Shown: in pieces, positions 34,655-42,324 of the stretch | Layout of the letters: each line of letters opens with the position of its first letter | Numbering within the stretch: position 1 is the stretch's first letter | Assembly: GCF_001612725.1 (NCBI RefSeq) | Contig: NZ_BDAZ01000016.1 | Location: forward strand, 31,568-95,567 | Direction: 5' to 3' | Length of the DNA stretch: 64,000 nucleotides | Source of the DNA: Nocardia anaemiae NBRC 100462 | Lineage (GTDB): Bacteria > Actinomycetota > Actinomycetes > Mycobacteriales > Mycobacteriaceae | Position numbers and translations under genes: made by a program | The notes under the pieces: generated by a model | Told to the model about the DNA's origin: nothing | Seen by the model: the letters and a program-made list of their open reading frames with translations, nothing else | Database searches by the model: none

Positions 34655-35857
34655 CTACGCGATGCCGCACCAAGCCGCGAAACCGCGCACGCTCTCCGTG
34701 CTCCGTGCCTCCTCGCGCGCGAGTACCCGAACGGTCTCGTGCACCTGAGGGTGGTAGCGCGTCTGCGTCGGCGCCACCTTCTTCGCTTTCTGCAACGCGG
34801 CCATCGTTCGAGTCCGATCACCGTGCAGCAGGAAGCCTCGAGCGAGGTCGATATACATGTGCCCGACGCGAGACTTCGGTGTGCTCGCCGGGAGCAGCAG
34901 ACCATCGGCCCGCTTCACTGCTTCGGTGCCGTCCATCATCTCGACGGCCAGCCCGACCGACCAGATGCCTACGTTCGCCGCCCCGAATGTCAGGACGGGA
35001 TCGTGGAATTCGGGGTTGCCGATCCGGTCTGCTGCTTCCTTGGCTTCGGCAAGGTGTGCGTCGGCGGTGTCGCGGTCACCTGCTCGCGCTGCGGCCAGAC
35101 CGGATTGCAGGTGCAGGCCTCCCCATCCGATCAAGTCGGCGGGATCACCTGAGCCGACGCGGGATTCCATGTCGGCGCGGCAGTCATCCAGATAGGTGAG
35201 TGCGGAGTTCCAGTCGCCAGCTGAGGTGAGCACCGATGCCCGGTGGAACTGTGCGGCGGCCATCCACACCGTGTCACCGGAGATCTGTGCTGCCCACCCG
35301 AGACGTTCGACGGCCATCGTCGCTAGGTCGGTGTAGCCGAGTTTGTGGGCCAAACTCCGTGCGCTGCTGTACAGCTCACAGAGCAGCACACACGCTTGCT
35401 CACGTTGACGCCCGGTCGACTGGTGCACAGCGGCGCGAGTCTCGGTCAGCAACGACGGCAGCTCGGCGGACAGCTTGTGGAAGTTCGCGGAGCGGCGGAA
35501 CTTCCGGATCCGCTCGACGTCCTCCGCGATCGCTGCGAGCGGCCGCGGTGTGACCCCGGACGGCTTGAGGTCGTAGGCAGCGACTTCGCTACGGATGATC
35601 GCTATGCCGGCCGAGACCTCACGCTCTTCGTTGGTGGTGCGCGGGTAGGGCTGCCCCATCAACTCGGCGGCGCTCATGCGTAGCGCTTTCGCGCACGCTG
35701 AGATGAACGCTGCGCTTGCTGGTGCTCGGCCTTGTTCGACGGCGCGCACCAACGACGTCGAGACGTTCGCCTCGGCGGCAAGCCGCGGCTGTGACCATCC
35801 GGCCAATCGCCGCATCTCGGCTACGCGTTGGCCGACTCCGACATGCTGCTGACTCAA
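34655..35857 (-). CDS. XRE-family regulator with TPR-like C-terminal domain
   Basis: 400 residues from TTG 35857. The N-terminal helix-turn-helix is RVAEMRRLAGWSQPRLAAEANVSTSLVRAVEQGRAPAS (about 10-50). The rest is a helical solenoid of TPR-like repeats (TDLATMAVERLGWAAQISGD, FHRASVLTSAGDWNSALTYLDD, GLAAARAGDRDTADAHLAEAKEAA). Such proteins respond to peptides or small signals and are frequent in actinobacterial integrative elements. It is divergent from the small-gene cluster at 36.1-37.1 kb, and a palindrome lies upstream. It may sense helper-phage infection or cell state; that is inference. Confidence 0.85.
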   Translation of the reverse strand: MSQQHVGVGQRVAEMRRLAGWSQPRLAAEANVSTSLVRAVEQGRAPASAAFISACAKALRMSAAELMGQPYPRTTNEEREVSAGIAIIRSEVAAYDLKPSGVTPRPLAAIAEDVERIRKFRRSANFHKLSAELPSLLTETRAAVHQSTGRQREQACVLLCELYSSARSLAHKLGYTDLATMAVERLGWAAQISGDTVWMAAAQFHRASVLTSAGDWNSALTYLDDCRADMESRVGSGDPADLIGWGGLHLQSGLAAARAGDRDTADAHLAEAKEAADRIGNPEFHDPVLTFGAANVGIWSVGLAVEMMDGTEAVKRADGLLLPASTPKSRVGHMYIDLARGFLLHGDRTRTMAALQKAKKVAPTQTRYHPQVHETVRVLAREEARSTESVRGFAAWCGIA

Positions 35858-35891
35858 TGAACCCTGCTCCCGTGTCCCCCGGTGTCAAGCA

Positions 35892-35909
35892 TGACAAATT
35901 TTCTTGTCA
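35892..35909. promoter_or_regulatory. Palindrome upstream of the XRE-TPR gene
   Basis: TGACAA-N6-TTGTCA, 34 bases before the start of the regulator gene, in the divergent intergenic region. Likely autoregulatory operator. Confidence 0.6.
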
Positions 35910-35949
35910 CTTCACAGTGTTCGACCGATCGATGCTGGTCATAGCAGGT

Positions 35950-36031
35950 AGCGCCGGGGTGAGCTCTTGAATCCCGAAGATGCGGCCAGGTTTCCGCCCT
36001 GACGCCTGGCCAGTCAAGAGCCCCCGGCGCT
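35950..36031 (+). repeat. 82-base inverted-repeat (structured) element
   Basis: An outer imperfect stem (35950-35970 with 36014-36031; AGCGCCGGGG...CTCTTGA) encloses an inner GCCAGG/CCTGGC hairpin. It ends 42 bases before the ATG of the first small gene. It could be a structured 5' leader, an attenuator or a single-strand initiation site. Confidence 0.6.
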
Positions 36032-36073
36032 GCTTGCCCCAACATCGGACCACGCACACGAGGGGTACAGCCC

Positions 36074-36214
36074 ATGCCCGCATCAGTGATCATCACCGTT
36101 GTAGTCGTCTCCATCATCTACATGGGTTGGGTTGTGTTGGCTGTGAACTGGCCGACCAAGCTCGACCCGAGAGACCGACGCCCCGACGTCGACGGCGGGC
36201 AGGCCGAGCGATGA
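36074..36214 (+). CDS. Small single-span membrane protein
   Basis: 46 residues. The N-terminal helix SVIITVVVVSIIYMGWVVLAV spans the membrane, followed by a short polar tail (DPRDRRPDVDGGQ). The stop overlaps the next ATG (ATGA). Small holin-like or exclusion proteins have this form, but a single helix is not diagnostic. Confidence 0.6.
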   Translation: MPASVIITVVVVSIIYMGWVVLAVNWPTKLDPRDRRPDVDGGQAER

Positions 36215-36390
36215 GCCTGATCATCTTCAGCGACGGAACCGCCGGTTTGCATGACGACGACGAGGGGTGGGTCGAGGAGTTCGATTGCGTCGACTTCGGC
36301 GAGCGCGAGCTGGAGGAGCAGACGGCCATTCCTGCCGCGTTCATCGACGTCGAGCCTGGCACCGTCGTAGACGTCGAGATCGAGCAGTGA
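36211..36390 (+). CDS. Small acidic protein
   Basis: 59 residues with a net charge near -18, starting MSLIIFSDGTAGLHDDDEGW and ending DVEPGTVVDVEIEQ. Asp/Glu-rich, beta-prone, no Cys. The charge is like that of DNA-mimic proteins, but there is no direct evidence. It overlaps both neighbours by 4 bases. Confidence 0.6.
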   Translation: MSLIIFSDGTAGLHDDDEGWVEEFDCVDFGERELEEQTAIPAAFIDVEPGTVVDVEIEQ

Positions 36391-36764
36391 CGGCCGCGCT
36401 TTACCTGCCCGACCGCCGCGATGCCGGTGTGCGGCGGTACTACGGGCTAGGCCAGTTCGCGCTGCTGTCCGACGCCACCTATCAGCAGTTGTGCAGGTGG
36501 CGGCACAGCGCGCAAACCTGGGTGCCCGCACCGGATATCGAGGTCGGTGGCCACCCGGGGTGGTCGCTGCCCTGTATTCAGGTCTGGGCGCGCGGCGGTC
36601 CGCCGTTTCGGCGTCCGGCGACGGTGAAGTTCGCGGACTTGGCTGCGATGCGCCGCAGGTACTACGGGATGCCCGCGAACACCTTGTGGAAGTGCATCGG
36701 TGACGGCTCAATTCCCGGTCCGGTTGTGTGGGTTGACGATCGGCCCGGTTGGCTGTTGTTGTGA
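36387..36764 (+). CDS. Protein with two AlpA-like winged-helix units
   Basis: 125 residues from GTG 36387. The C-terminal half, AAMRRRYYGMPANTLWKCIGDGSIPGPVVWVDDRPGWLL, has the pattern of AlpA/MerR-like DNA-binding proteins. The N-terminal half (VRRYYGLGQFALL...WVPAPDIEVGGHPGWSL) looks like a divergent second copy. Tandem winged helices would bind a two-part DNA site. Position near attR suggests a role in recombination directionality or in control of the small genes. Confidence 0.6.
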   Translation: MTAALYLPDRRDAGVRRYYGLGQFALLSDATYQQLCRWRHSAQTWVPAPDIEVGGHPGWSLPCIQVWARGGPPFRRPATVKFADLAAMRRRYYGMPANTLWKCIGDGSIPGPVVWVDDRPGWLLL

Positions 36765-36790
36765 CGCGTGCCCGTCGCAGCAATGACGGA

Positions 36791-36825
36791 ACGCCCTCCT
36801 GCTGTGCGTGGCAGGAGGGCGTTTT
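36791..36825 (+). terminator. Terminator after the small-gene operon
   Basis: A perfect 12 bp stem (36791-36802 with 36811-36822) with an 8-base loop, followed by TTTTC. It is a textbook intrinsic terminator. Confidence 0.85.
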
Positions 36826-36897
36826 CGTACCTGATACCCTTGAGGCTCACGGCATGGCATGGCGCGGAATCCGATTCCCGCTCAGAAGGGCACAGCC

Positions 36898-37095
36898 ATG
36901 CACGTCTCTACCGAATCCCTCCGTAACCCGTTGTCGGGTCGCCGTTTGCGTCGAGCAGCGCACCGGCAGGGGTACCAGCTCACGAAGGACCAGGGCCGCT
37001 ACTACCTCGTTGACCCGCGAACCAATTGCGTCATGGTCGGGTCGCCGAACGGCTTGGACGCTGAGGCCGTCGCGGACTTCCTTGCGATGAGCTAA
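36898..37095 (+). CDS. Small basic protein, possible HicA-like fold
   Basis: 65 residues from ATG 36898, with AAGG 8 bases upstream. The sequence HVSTESLRNPLSGRRLRRAAHRQGYQLTKDQGRYYLVDPRTNCVMVG has a helix then hairpin resembling a dsRNA-binding/HicA-like layout (RAAHRQGYQLTKDQGRYYLV). There is no adjacent HicB-type partner and the HicA catalytic His is uncertain. It is flanked by two terminators, so it is an independent transcript close to attR. Confidence 0.6.
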   Translation: MHVSTESLRNPLSGRRLRRAAHRQGYQLTKDQGRYYLVDPRTNCVMVGSPNGLDAEAVADFLAMS

Positions 37096-37101
37096 GCCCG
37101 C

Positions 37102-37133
37102 AGCCCCCCGACTCGAACAGGAGTTGGGGGGCT
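37102..37133 (+). terminator. Terminator near attR
   Basis: Stem AGCCCCCCGACTC pairs with GAGTTGGGGGGCT (one G-U pair) around a 6-base loop, right after the small gene at 36898-37095. Confidence 0.8.
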
Positions 37134-37139
37134 TCTCGT

Positions 37140-37201
37140 TGCCCACATTCTGCCCACAATTCCACGTGATTGACCGTGATTGAGCGTGAATCACAGTGAT
37201 G
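37140..37201 (+). repeat. Right integrase/excisionase arm sites
   Basis: TGCCCACATT and TGCCCACAAT at 37140 and 37151 repeat the pair found inside attL with the same 11 bp spacing and orientation. Next, CGTGATTGA occurs at 37165 and 37175 and CGTGAATCA at 37185, spaced 10 bp. The 10 bp phasing suggests a cooperatively bound protein such as the excisionase. Confidence 0.7.
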
Positions 37202-37250
37202 TGTTTTCGCAGGTAGAGCTATGTTTGACCCTCTGGCCAGGAGGGCGGAA

Positions 37251-37275
37251 CGGGTTCGATTCCCGGCAGCTCCAC
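37251..37275 (+). repeat. attR core, 25 bp
   Basis: Copy of 22693-22717, the 3' end of ssrA. Only this fragment is present here, so it is not a tRNA or second tmRNA gene. Confidence 0.95.
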
Positions 37276-37279
37276 TCGA

Positions 37280-37307
37280 AAGGCCCGGTCCACACGGACC
37301 GGGCCTT
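37280..37307 (+). terminator. Original ssrA terminator, displaced by the insertion
   Basis: Stem AAGGCCCGGTCC pairs perfectly with GGACCGGGCCTT around ACAC, 5 bases after the attR core. Before integration it would have followed ssrA directly. Confidence 0.8.
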
Positions 37308-37320
37308 CGTCGTTTCGGAA

Positions 37321-37758
37321 CTATATGCAGACGCCGCCGAGGTCTACGGCGGTGACGGTGGTGTATCCGGCTGCTGGTTGGTAGTCGGGGAGGCCGTCGT
37401 AGTAGACGGCGCTGACGATGTGTTGGCCCGCGATATCCGGAATCCAGAGGATGCTTGCGGTGCCGTTGGAGACCGGTACGGTTCCGACGATATTGCCGCC
37501 GAGGCCGGGCAGTCGGCTGGTGAATTCGACGACACCGCTTTGCACCGGCGTGCCATCGGGGCGTTGCACCCTCGCCTGCGCTGTCTGCCCACAGCCGACC
37601 GTCGCGACGCTTGTCGCACCGAGTGTCGCACCGGTCATCGCCACCGACAGAGTCGGGGAGATCGCCGCGTTCGCTTGGGGTGCCAAGGTCGTCGGTACTG
37701 TCAGACACGCCGCCGCCAGCGCCACACCGGCCGCGCCGCGCGAGAGTCCGCCCATCAT
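37321..37758 (-). CDS. Secreted Ig-like domain protein
   Basis: The 145-residue protein has a signal peptide (RGAAGVALAAACLTVPTTLAPQANA). A single beta-sandwich domain resembling bacterial Ig-like (Big_3/Big_5) repeats follows: GQTAQARVQRPDGTPVQSGVVEFTSR and GTASILWIPDIAGQHIVSAVYYD. Two Cys (VGCGQ and final VCI) can form a disulfide. Such single-domain exported proteins are common in Nocardia, with probable adhesive or structural function. Its stop is 46 bases outside attR, on the chromosomal side. Confidence 0.75.
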   Translation of the reverse strand: MMGGLSRGAAGVALAAACLTVPTTLAPQANAAISPTLSVAMTGATLGATSVATVGCGQTAQARVQRPDGTPVQSGVVEFTSRLPGLGGNIVGTVPVSNGTASILWIPDIAGQHIVSAVYYDGLPDYQPAAGYTTVTAVDLGGVCI

Positions 37759-37967
37759 GCCCGCCTTTCGCTGTGTCGACCGAGCCCCTCATGGCCCGGC
37801 GTAGGTCGTCGCACGGTACCTGAGACGCGGATCACATCGGTGCAGGCCGCGCCGAAGGGTCGGAGCATCGTCGCGAGCCCGGCATTCCCACCCGAAATCG
37901 CGTCACGCGGAGTTAGTGTTGCACCGCGCCACACAGCCACGTTCCAGCAAACCTCGAACGGAGCGTT

Positions 37968-39257
37968 ATGGGACACAGGACAGGTATCGCCGCGTGTGTT
38001 GCAGCCGGTCTGTTGCTCGTCACGGGCTGCGGGACGTCGACGGACTCCAGCAAAACCTCCACGCAATCGACCACGCAGGCAGCTGAACCCGGGTATGCCG
38101 CCGCTATCCGGCCGGTGATCACCACGCTGATGAAGGACAACGCCATTCCGGGCGCGGTCGTTGTCGTCAAATCGCCGAAACAAGGCAATTGGGCCGCGGC
38201 GTTCGGTACCCGAGCCATCGGTACGAGCGAGCCGATGACGGTCGACGACTACTTTCGGGTCGGCAGTAATACCAAGACGATGACCTCGACGGTGATCCTG
38301 CAGTTGGCGCAGGACGGCAAGCTCTCGCTCGACGACCCCATCGACAAGTATTGGCCCGGCGTGCCGAACGGCGATCGGATCACGATCGCTCAGCTGAACG
38401 AAATGCGAAGCGGGCTATACAGTTACACCTTCGACCCGCAGTTCAATGCCGCGCTCGACAATGAGCCGCAGAAGGTGTGGACGCCGGAGGAATTGCTGGC
38501 CATCGCGTTCGCGCACCCGGTGAACTTTCAGCCAGGGGAAAAGTTCGAGTACAGCAATACCAACTTCATCCTGCTCGGCCTGGTCATCGAGAAGCTCACG
38601 AATATGACAGCCGCCGAGAGTTTGCGGAAACGTATCTTCGAACCGTTGGGGCTCGGGGACACATCACTGCCCGCCCCCACGGACTCCTCGATTCCGGATC
38701 CACATCCCCAGGGCTATGCCTTCGGCACCAACGTTTCCACCATCGACACCTACGCACTTCCTCCGGCGCAGCAAGCCGAGGCCGTCGCGGGCACCCTGAA
38801 ACCCGGCAACCAAACGAATATCAACGTGTCTTGGGCGTGGACCGCCGGTGGTGCGATCTCGACGGCCGACGATATGGCGACGTATGTGCAGGCTCTCGTC
38901 GGCGGTCGCCTGCTCGACCCGAAGATGCAGAAGACTCGGTTGGACAGCATTCAACCGATCGATCCGGCCAATCCGAACCAAGCCGGATACGGCCTCGGCA
39001 TCGTGCGATTCGGTACGCACCTCATCGGACACGACGGTCAGCTTCCGGGATTCATGACCTTTATGGGCCACGACCCGGAATCGGATCTCACGATCGTGAT
39101 CGCTACCAACCTGGCGGCGGTTCCGTCGGGCGAGGGGTCGGCCCTGGTGCTGCTCAAAGGCATGTTGCCGACCTTCTACGGTGCCAATGCCCTTCCGGGC
39201 ACAGCGACTACGAGCCCGACGAGCAATTCCGCCGAACCGACGACGACCGGTCGATGA
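37968..39257 (+). CDS. Lipoprotein serine hydrolase (beta-lactamase/DD-peptidase family)
   Basis: 429 residues with lipoprotein signal AGLLLVTGCGTS (lipobox Cys22). Class C beta-lactamase/esterase fold: SxxK in VGSNTKTMTSTVILQLAQ, the YxN motif as EYSNTNFILLGLVIEKL, and the third motif GHDGQLPGF. The lid region contains FDPQFNAALDNEPQKVWTPEEL. It resembles D-alanyl-D-alanine carboxypeptidase-like hydrolases rather than true beta-lactamases. Surface-anchored. A fragment of a related hydrolase is at 40897-41420. The monooxygenase gene starts 20 bases downstream. Confidence 0.88.
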   Translation: MGHRTGIAACVAAGLLLVTGCGTSTDSSKTSTQSTTQAAEPGYAAAIRPVITTLMKDNAIPGAVVVVKSPKQGNWAAAFGTRAIGTSEPMTVDDYFRVGSNTKTMTSTVILQLAQDGKLSLDDPIDKYWPGVPNGDRITIAQLNEMRSGLYSYTFDPQFNAALDNEPQKVWTPEELLAIAFAHPVNFQPGEKFEYSNTNFILLGLVIEKLTNMTAAESLRKRIFEPLGLGDTSLPAPTDSSIPDPHPQGYAFGTNVSTIDTYALPPAQQAEAVAGTLKPGNQTNINVSWAWTAGGAISTADDMATYVQALVGGRLLDPKMQKTRLDSIQPIDPANPNQAGYGLGIVRFGTHLIGHDGQLPGFMTFMGHDPESDLTIVIATNLAAVPSGEGSALVLLKGMLPTFYGANALPGTATTSPTSNSAEPTTTGR

Positions 39258-39276
39258 CAGTGCGAGGTGATGTCGG

Positions 39277-40893
39277 ATGGACGAGACCGCCGTACTCATC
39301 GCGGGAGCCGGTCCGGTCGGACTGACCACCGCGATCGAGTTACGTCGCAGGGGAATTTCCTGCCGGATCATCGATCCACTGCTTGAACCGCCCCGGTACG
39401 CGAAAGCCGTTGGCATTCAACCCCGCACGCTCGAAGTGTTCGAGGGAATGGGCGTCCTGCGTCAGGTGCTGGACGCGGCGATCCAGCTGCGCGGGCAGAT
39501 CCTCTATGTCAACGGTGCCGAGGTCGCACGGATGGAACTGGCACTGCCGTCGGACATCCCGTTCGAATTCATCGGGCTACCTCAGTACGAGACGGAGCGG
39601 ATCCTGCGCGACCGCCTCACCGCGCTGGGCACCACGGTCGAACGCGGCACGCGACTCACGACATTCGACCAGTATGACGAAGACGTCCGGGCGGTATTGT
39701 CGCGCGCCGAAGCCGATGAGACGGTGCGGGCGCGCTATCTCGTCGGCTGCGACGGTGCGCACAGCACGGTCCGTAAGACGCTGGGCCTGACGTTCGAGGG
39801 TGCGGCATTCGACGAGCAGTACATGCTCGGTGATGTCGAACTGGACTGGTCGTTGCCCCGTGGGTACAGCATCCGTTCGATGCACCAGACCGACGGCGTC
39901 ACCGACGGTGTGCTGGTGTGTATCCCGTTGCCCGGCAGGTCCCGGTACCGCATCTCGATGCTCGTTCCGGACGAACTCGCGAGTGGGTCGGTCGGTGGGG
40001 ACAACATCGCGCACGGCTTCGAATCCGGCCGCACTCCCGAACTGTCGCATCTGCAGGCGGTGCTGGACCGGCTCGGTCCCGAGCCGACCAAAGCGTCCGA
40101 ACTTCGATGGTCGTCGGTATTCCGGATAAGCCACCGCATTGTCGATTCCTACTGTCGCGGGAGGGTTTTCGTCGCGGGCGATGCCGCGCACATTCATCCG
40201 CCGACCGGCGCGCAGGGCATGAACACCGGTATCCAGGATGCGCACAACCTGGCATGGAAGCTCGCGCTCGCCGTCGAAGGCGATGCCGCCACGGATCTGC
40301 TGGACAGCTATGACGCCGAACGCAGGCCGGTCGGCGAAGAGGTGGTGGGCCGGACGGTCCGCAGCGCCCGCGAGGGCATCGGTGCGGATTCGACTGATCC
40401 GGATTACGTGATGCGGCGCGAAGCGCAGTTGCTGATCGACTACGGCGACAGTCGGATCGTGGCCGACAGCCTCGACGAGCCGCTGCCGCGGGCGGGTAGC
40501 CGGGCACCCGATGCCACCGGTCTCACCCGCGATGCCGTCGCCTTCGATTTCCGGCTGTTCTCGTTGCTCGGCCGGATCGACCACACGATCCTGATCTACG
40601 CGGACGAAACCACCACCGCGACCGACCTTCGTGAGTTGGAACATCTGGCCGCTGCCGCAAAGGTGGCGGCGCACGGTCATCTCGACGCGTATCTCATCGC
40701 CGCACCGCAAGCCGATATCGCCGAGACGATCCTGCCGCTCATTCGCGATACCGCAGGAAAATTCGCGCAGAGCTATCGCGCGCGGCACCGCTCGGTATTC
40801 GTCGTCCGGCCGGACGGCTATCTCGGATTCGCGCGGCGCACTGCGAGCAGTGCCGACGTCACCGACCACCTGAAATCGACGTTCCGCAGGTGA
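39277..40893 (+). CDS. FAD-dependent aromatic monooxygenase (PheA/TfdB type)
   Basis: The 538-residue flavoprotein hydroxylase has the GxGxxG FAD motif VLIAGAGPVGLTTAIELRRRG, the DG motif RYLVGCDGAHSTVRKTLGL and the FAD ribose motif VFVAGDAAHIHPPTGAQGMNTGIQDAHNLAWKLA. A thioredoxin-like C-terminal domain follows (about 430-538). The family hydroxylates phenols or polyketides with NAD(P)H. It lies 20 bases after the serine hydrolase, likely in one transcript. An acyl carrier protein remnant nearby hints at a former secondary-metabolite locus. Confidence 0.88.
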   Translation: MDETAVLIAGAGPVGLTTAIELRRRGISCRIIDPLLEPPRYAKAVGIQPRTLEVFEGMGVLRQVLDAAIQLRGQILYVNGAEVARMELALPSDIPFEFIGLPQYETERILRDRLTALGTTVERGTRLTTFDQYDEDVRAVLSRAEADETVRARYLVGCDGAHSTVRKTLGLTFEGAAFDEQYMLGDVELDWSLPRGYSIRSMHQTDGVTDGVLVCIPLPGRSRYRISMLVPDELASGSVGGDNIAHGFESGRTPELSHLQAVLDRLGPEPTKASELRWSSVFRISHRIVDSYCRGRVFVAGDAAHIHPPTGAQGMNTGIQDAHNLAWKLALAVEGDAATDLLDSYDAERRPVGEEVVGRTVRSAREGIGADSTDPDYVMRREAQLLIDYGDSRIVADSLDEPLPRAGSRAPDATGLTRDAVAFDFRLFSLLGRIDHTILIYADETTTATDLRELEHLAAAAKVAAHGHLDAYLIAAPQADIAETILPLIRDTAGKFAQSYRARHRSVFVVRPDGYLGFARRTASSADVTDHLKSTFRR

Positions 40894-40896
40894 GCC

Positions 40897-41420
40897 TCAG
40901 ATGCGCGGCGGCCGGTCCGGCACGAGAAGTTTGCCCAGTTCGGTGCCGATGGGAATAGCTTGGACCACACCGTTGTACCCGCCGAATGCCGGATTCATGA
41001 ATATCCAGTCATCGACATGGGCGATGCCGTAGGCGAAGAACTTTTCTTTGGTGAGTGGGCCAAGGCCTGCTGTCGAGGGCGCCATCATCTCCTCGAATGT
41101 TTCGGTGGGTAGCAGCTTCCCGTCGGCGAGAGCGCGTACCCAGAGCGCGACGTCGGCAACCGTGCTGTTCGTATCGCCGCTGTGCAGGAATGCCGTGGGA
41201 TTCCAGAACGTGGAATCCTCGAAGACACCACGCTCATTGGTGTAGCCGTGCAGGCTCGGCTCGATCATCTGTGGCGTCAGCATCACTCGGCTGTGCATCA
41301 TGGCGAGCGGGTCGACAACGCGCTGCTGAATCAGTTCGCCGAGCGGCTTGCCGGTGGCCTTTTCCAGCACCACGCTACGCGCCGACGACCAGGCCCGGAA
41401 GATAATGCGACGTAGCGGGC
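40897..41420 (-). pseudogene. Truncated beta-lactamase-family serine hydrolase
   Basis: The intact frame 40897-41373 encodes only the C-terminal part (VLEKATGKPLGELIQQRVVDPLAMMHSRVML, NSTVADVALWVRALADGKLLP, AYGIAHVDDW). The catalytic SxxK and YxN regions are missing. Just upstream, another frame reads TSHYLPGLVVGA and then a stop, which resembles the normal sequence before VLEKATGKP. A frameshift followed by loss of the N-terminal half therefore explains it. The beginning now abuts an unrelated + strand gene. Confidence 0.75.
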
Positions 41421-41436
41421 ATATGAGGAGGAAGCC

Positions 41437-41784
41437 GTGCGGTACCAGGCGGGCGAGGCGATATTGCGAGTCGCTATCGAGTTCACCGATACCGCCCGTC
41501 GGTCGCTCGAGATCACATGGTCGGCCGCCAACGCATCGGCCGCTCGCAAGAAGTTCGAGTACGCGCGGGTCTTCCTGGTGCCGCTGGACGGCTATCCGCA
41601 GCGGATTTACCTGGACCTCGTGGACCGGCGGCCGTCGGCATCGGTGCGACTGCCAACCGAATTGGCCGACGGCGAGTACGCCATCGAAGTCGACGCCTAC
41701 GGCAGCGCGAGTTGGGGTGATGGGCGGCTCGACGGACGCGGGCGCAGCGCCTCGTTCACGATCGGCCTGCGCGACTCGAGCTGA
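41437..41784 (+). CDS. Unknown small protein
   Basis: 115 residues from GTG 41437, with GAGGAGGAA just upstream. Beta-rich, with a hydrophobic-polar pattern (ARVFLVPLDGYPQRIYLDLVDRR, SVRLPTELADGEYAIEVDAYG). No family recognised. It could be a small beta-sandwich domain. It lies between two decayed genes, so its continued function is uncertain. Confidence 0.5.
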   Translation: MRYQAGEAILRVAIEFTDTARRSLEITWSAANASAARKKFEYARVFLVPLDGYPQRIYLDLVDRRPSASVRLPTELADGEYAIEVDAYGSASWGDGRLDGRGRSASFTIGLRDSS

Positions 41785-41818
41785 GAGGGCTGTGGGATGC
41801 GCACCGTTTCCGCCGCGA

Positions 41819-42171
41819 TCAGGGTTCTATTCCCACCGCCATCGGCGTAGCCTCGGACTTGTGCTGCGCCACCAGCGAATGCACCAGATCGATCAGATTG
41901 CCTACGGTTATGAGACTGTGCACCTGATCATTTCGCGGTGGGCTTGCCGATGAATTGCGGTGGAACTGCGGCCGTACTGGCCCGAGATGGGCCAGCCCCG
42001 CCTCGCTGACCATCTCGCTCCTCGATGCGAAACCCCATATCCAACAGGTCGATCGACTCAGCGCCGAGTTCGCCGATCAGCGACGACTCCTGGCTCCGCC
42101 AGGTCCGCGACGGACGTGATGATCACGGCCGCAAGATCTTCGGCTCTCGTGCGAAGACGCTGACCATGCAC
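41819..42171 (-). pseudogene. Frameshifted acyl carrier protein gene
   Basis: Three overlapping minus-strand frames together give an acyl carrier protein. First EDLAAVIITSVADLAEPGVV from a GTG at 42171. Then, in another frame, LIGELGAESIDLLDMGFRIEE, which contains the phosphopantetheine-site motif GAES. Then, in a third frame, SLITVGNLIDLVHSLVAQ, which is the usual C-terminal helix. No single frame covers the domain, so the gene is dead. Confidence 0.7.
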
Positions 42172-42324
42172 GAGGCGTGGATCTCGAGCCGATCCGAACA
42201 ACCTGGTTGCCGGGCAAGATCGCGCCGCAACCTGCGGGTGACATTGTGGTCAGTGCGCTCGTTGATACATCAGATTGGTTGTGAATCAATGCAATTCGTC
42301 AGATCGAACCGTTACCATCGGGAT

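Larger units (their letters stand above)
22693..37275. mobile_element. 14.6 kb integrated element in ssrA, satellite-like
   Basis: Bounded by 25 bp direct repeats (22693-22717 and 37251-37275) that copy the T-arm and acceptor end of tmRNA. The integrase lies next to attL. Gene order: int and repressor (-), then excisionase, HTH, two small genes, Prim-Pol, ATPase with iterons, HTH (+), then tape-measure protein, unknown, HNH nuclease (+), XRE-TPR regulator (-), four small genes (+). No capsid, portal, large terminase, conjugation or FtsK/TraB gene is present. Compact mycobacterial elements such as phiRv1/phiRv2 share integrase, excisionase and primase-helicase modules. The element looks intact rather than decayed. 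Confidence 0.93.

Noticed and set aside
37251..37275. Possible tRNA or second tmRNA near the right end
   Set aside because: Only the T-arm/acceptor sequence is present; it is the attR copy of the ssrA end.
22693..37275. Classical actinobacterial ICE (AICE)
   Set aside because: Integrase, excisionase and Prim-Pol would fit, but no FtsK/TraB-like translocase or Spd proteins are present, and a tape-measure protein is.
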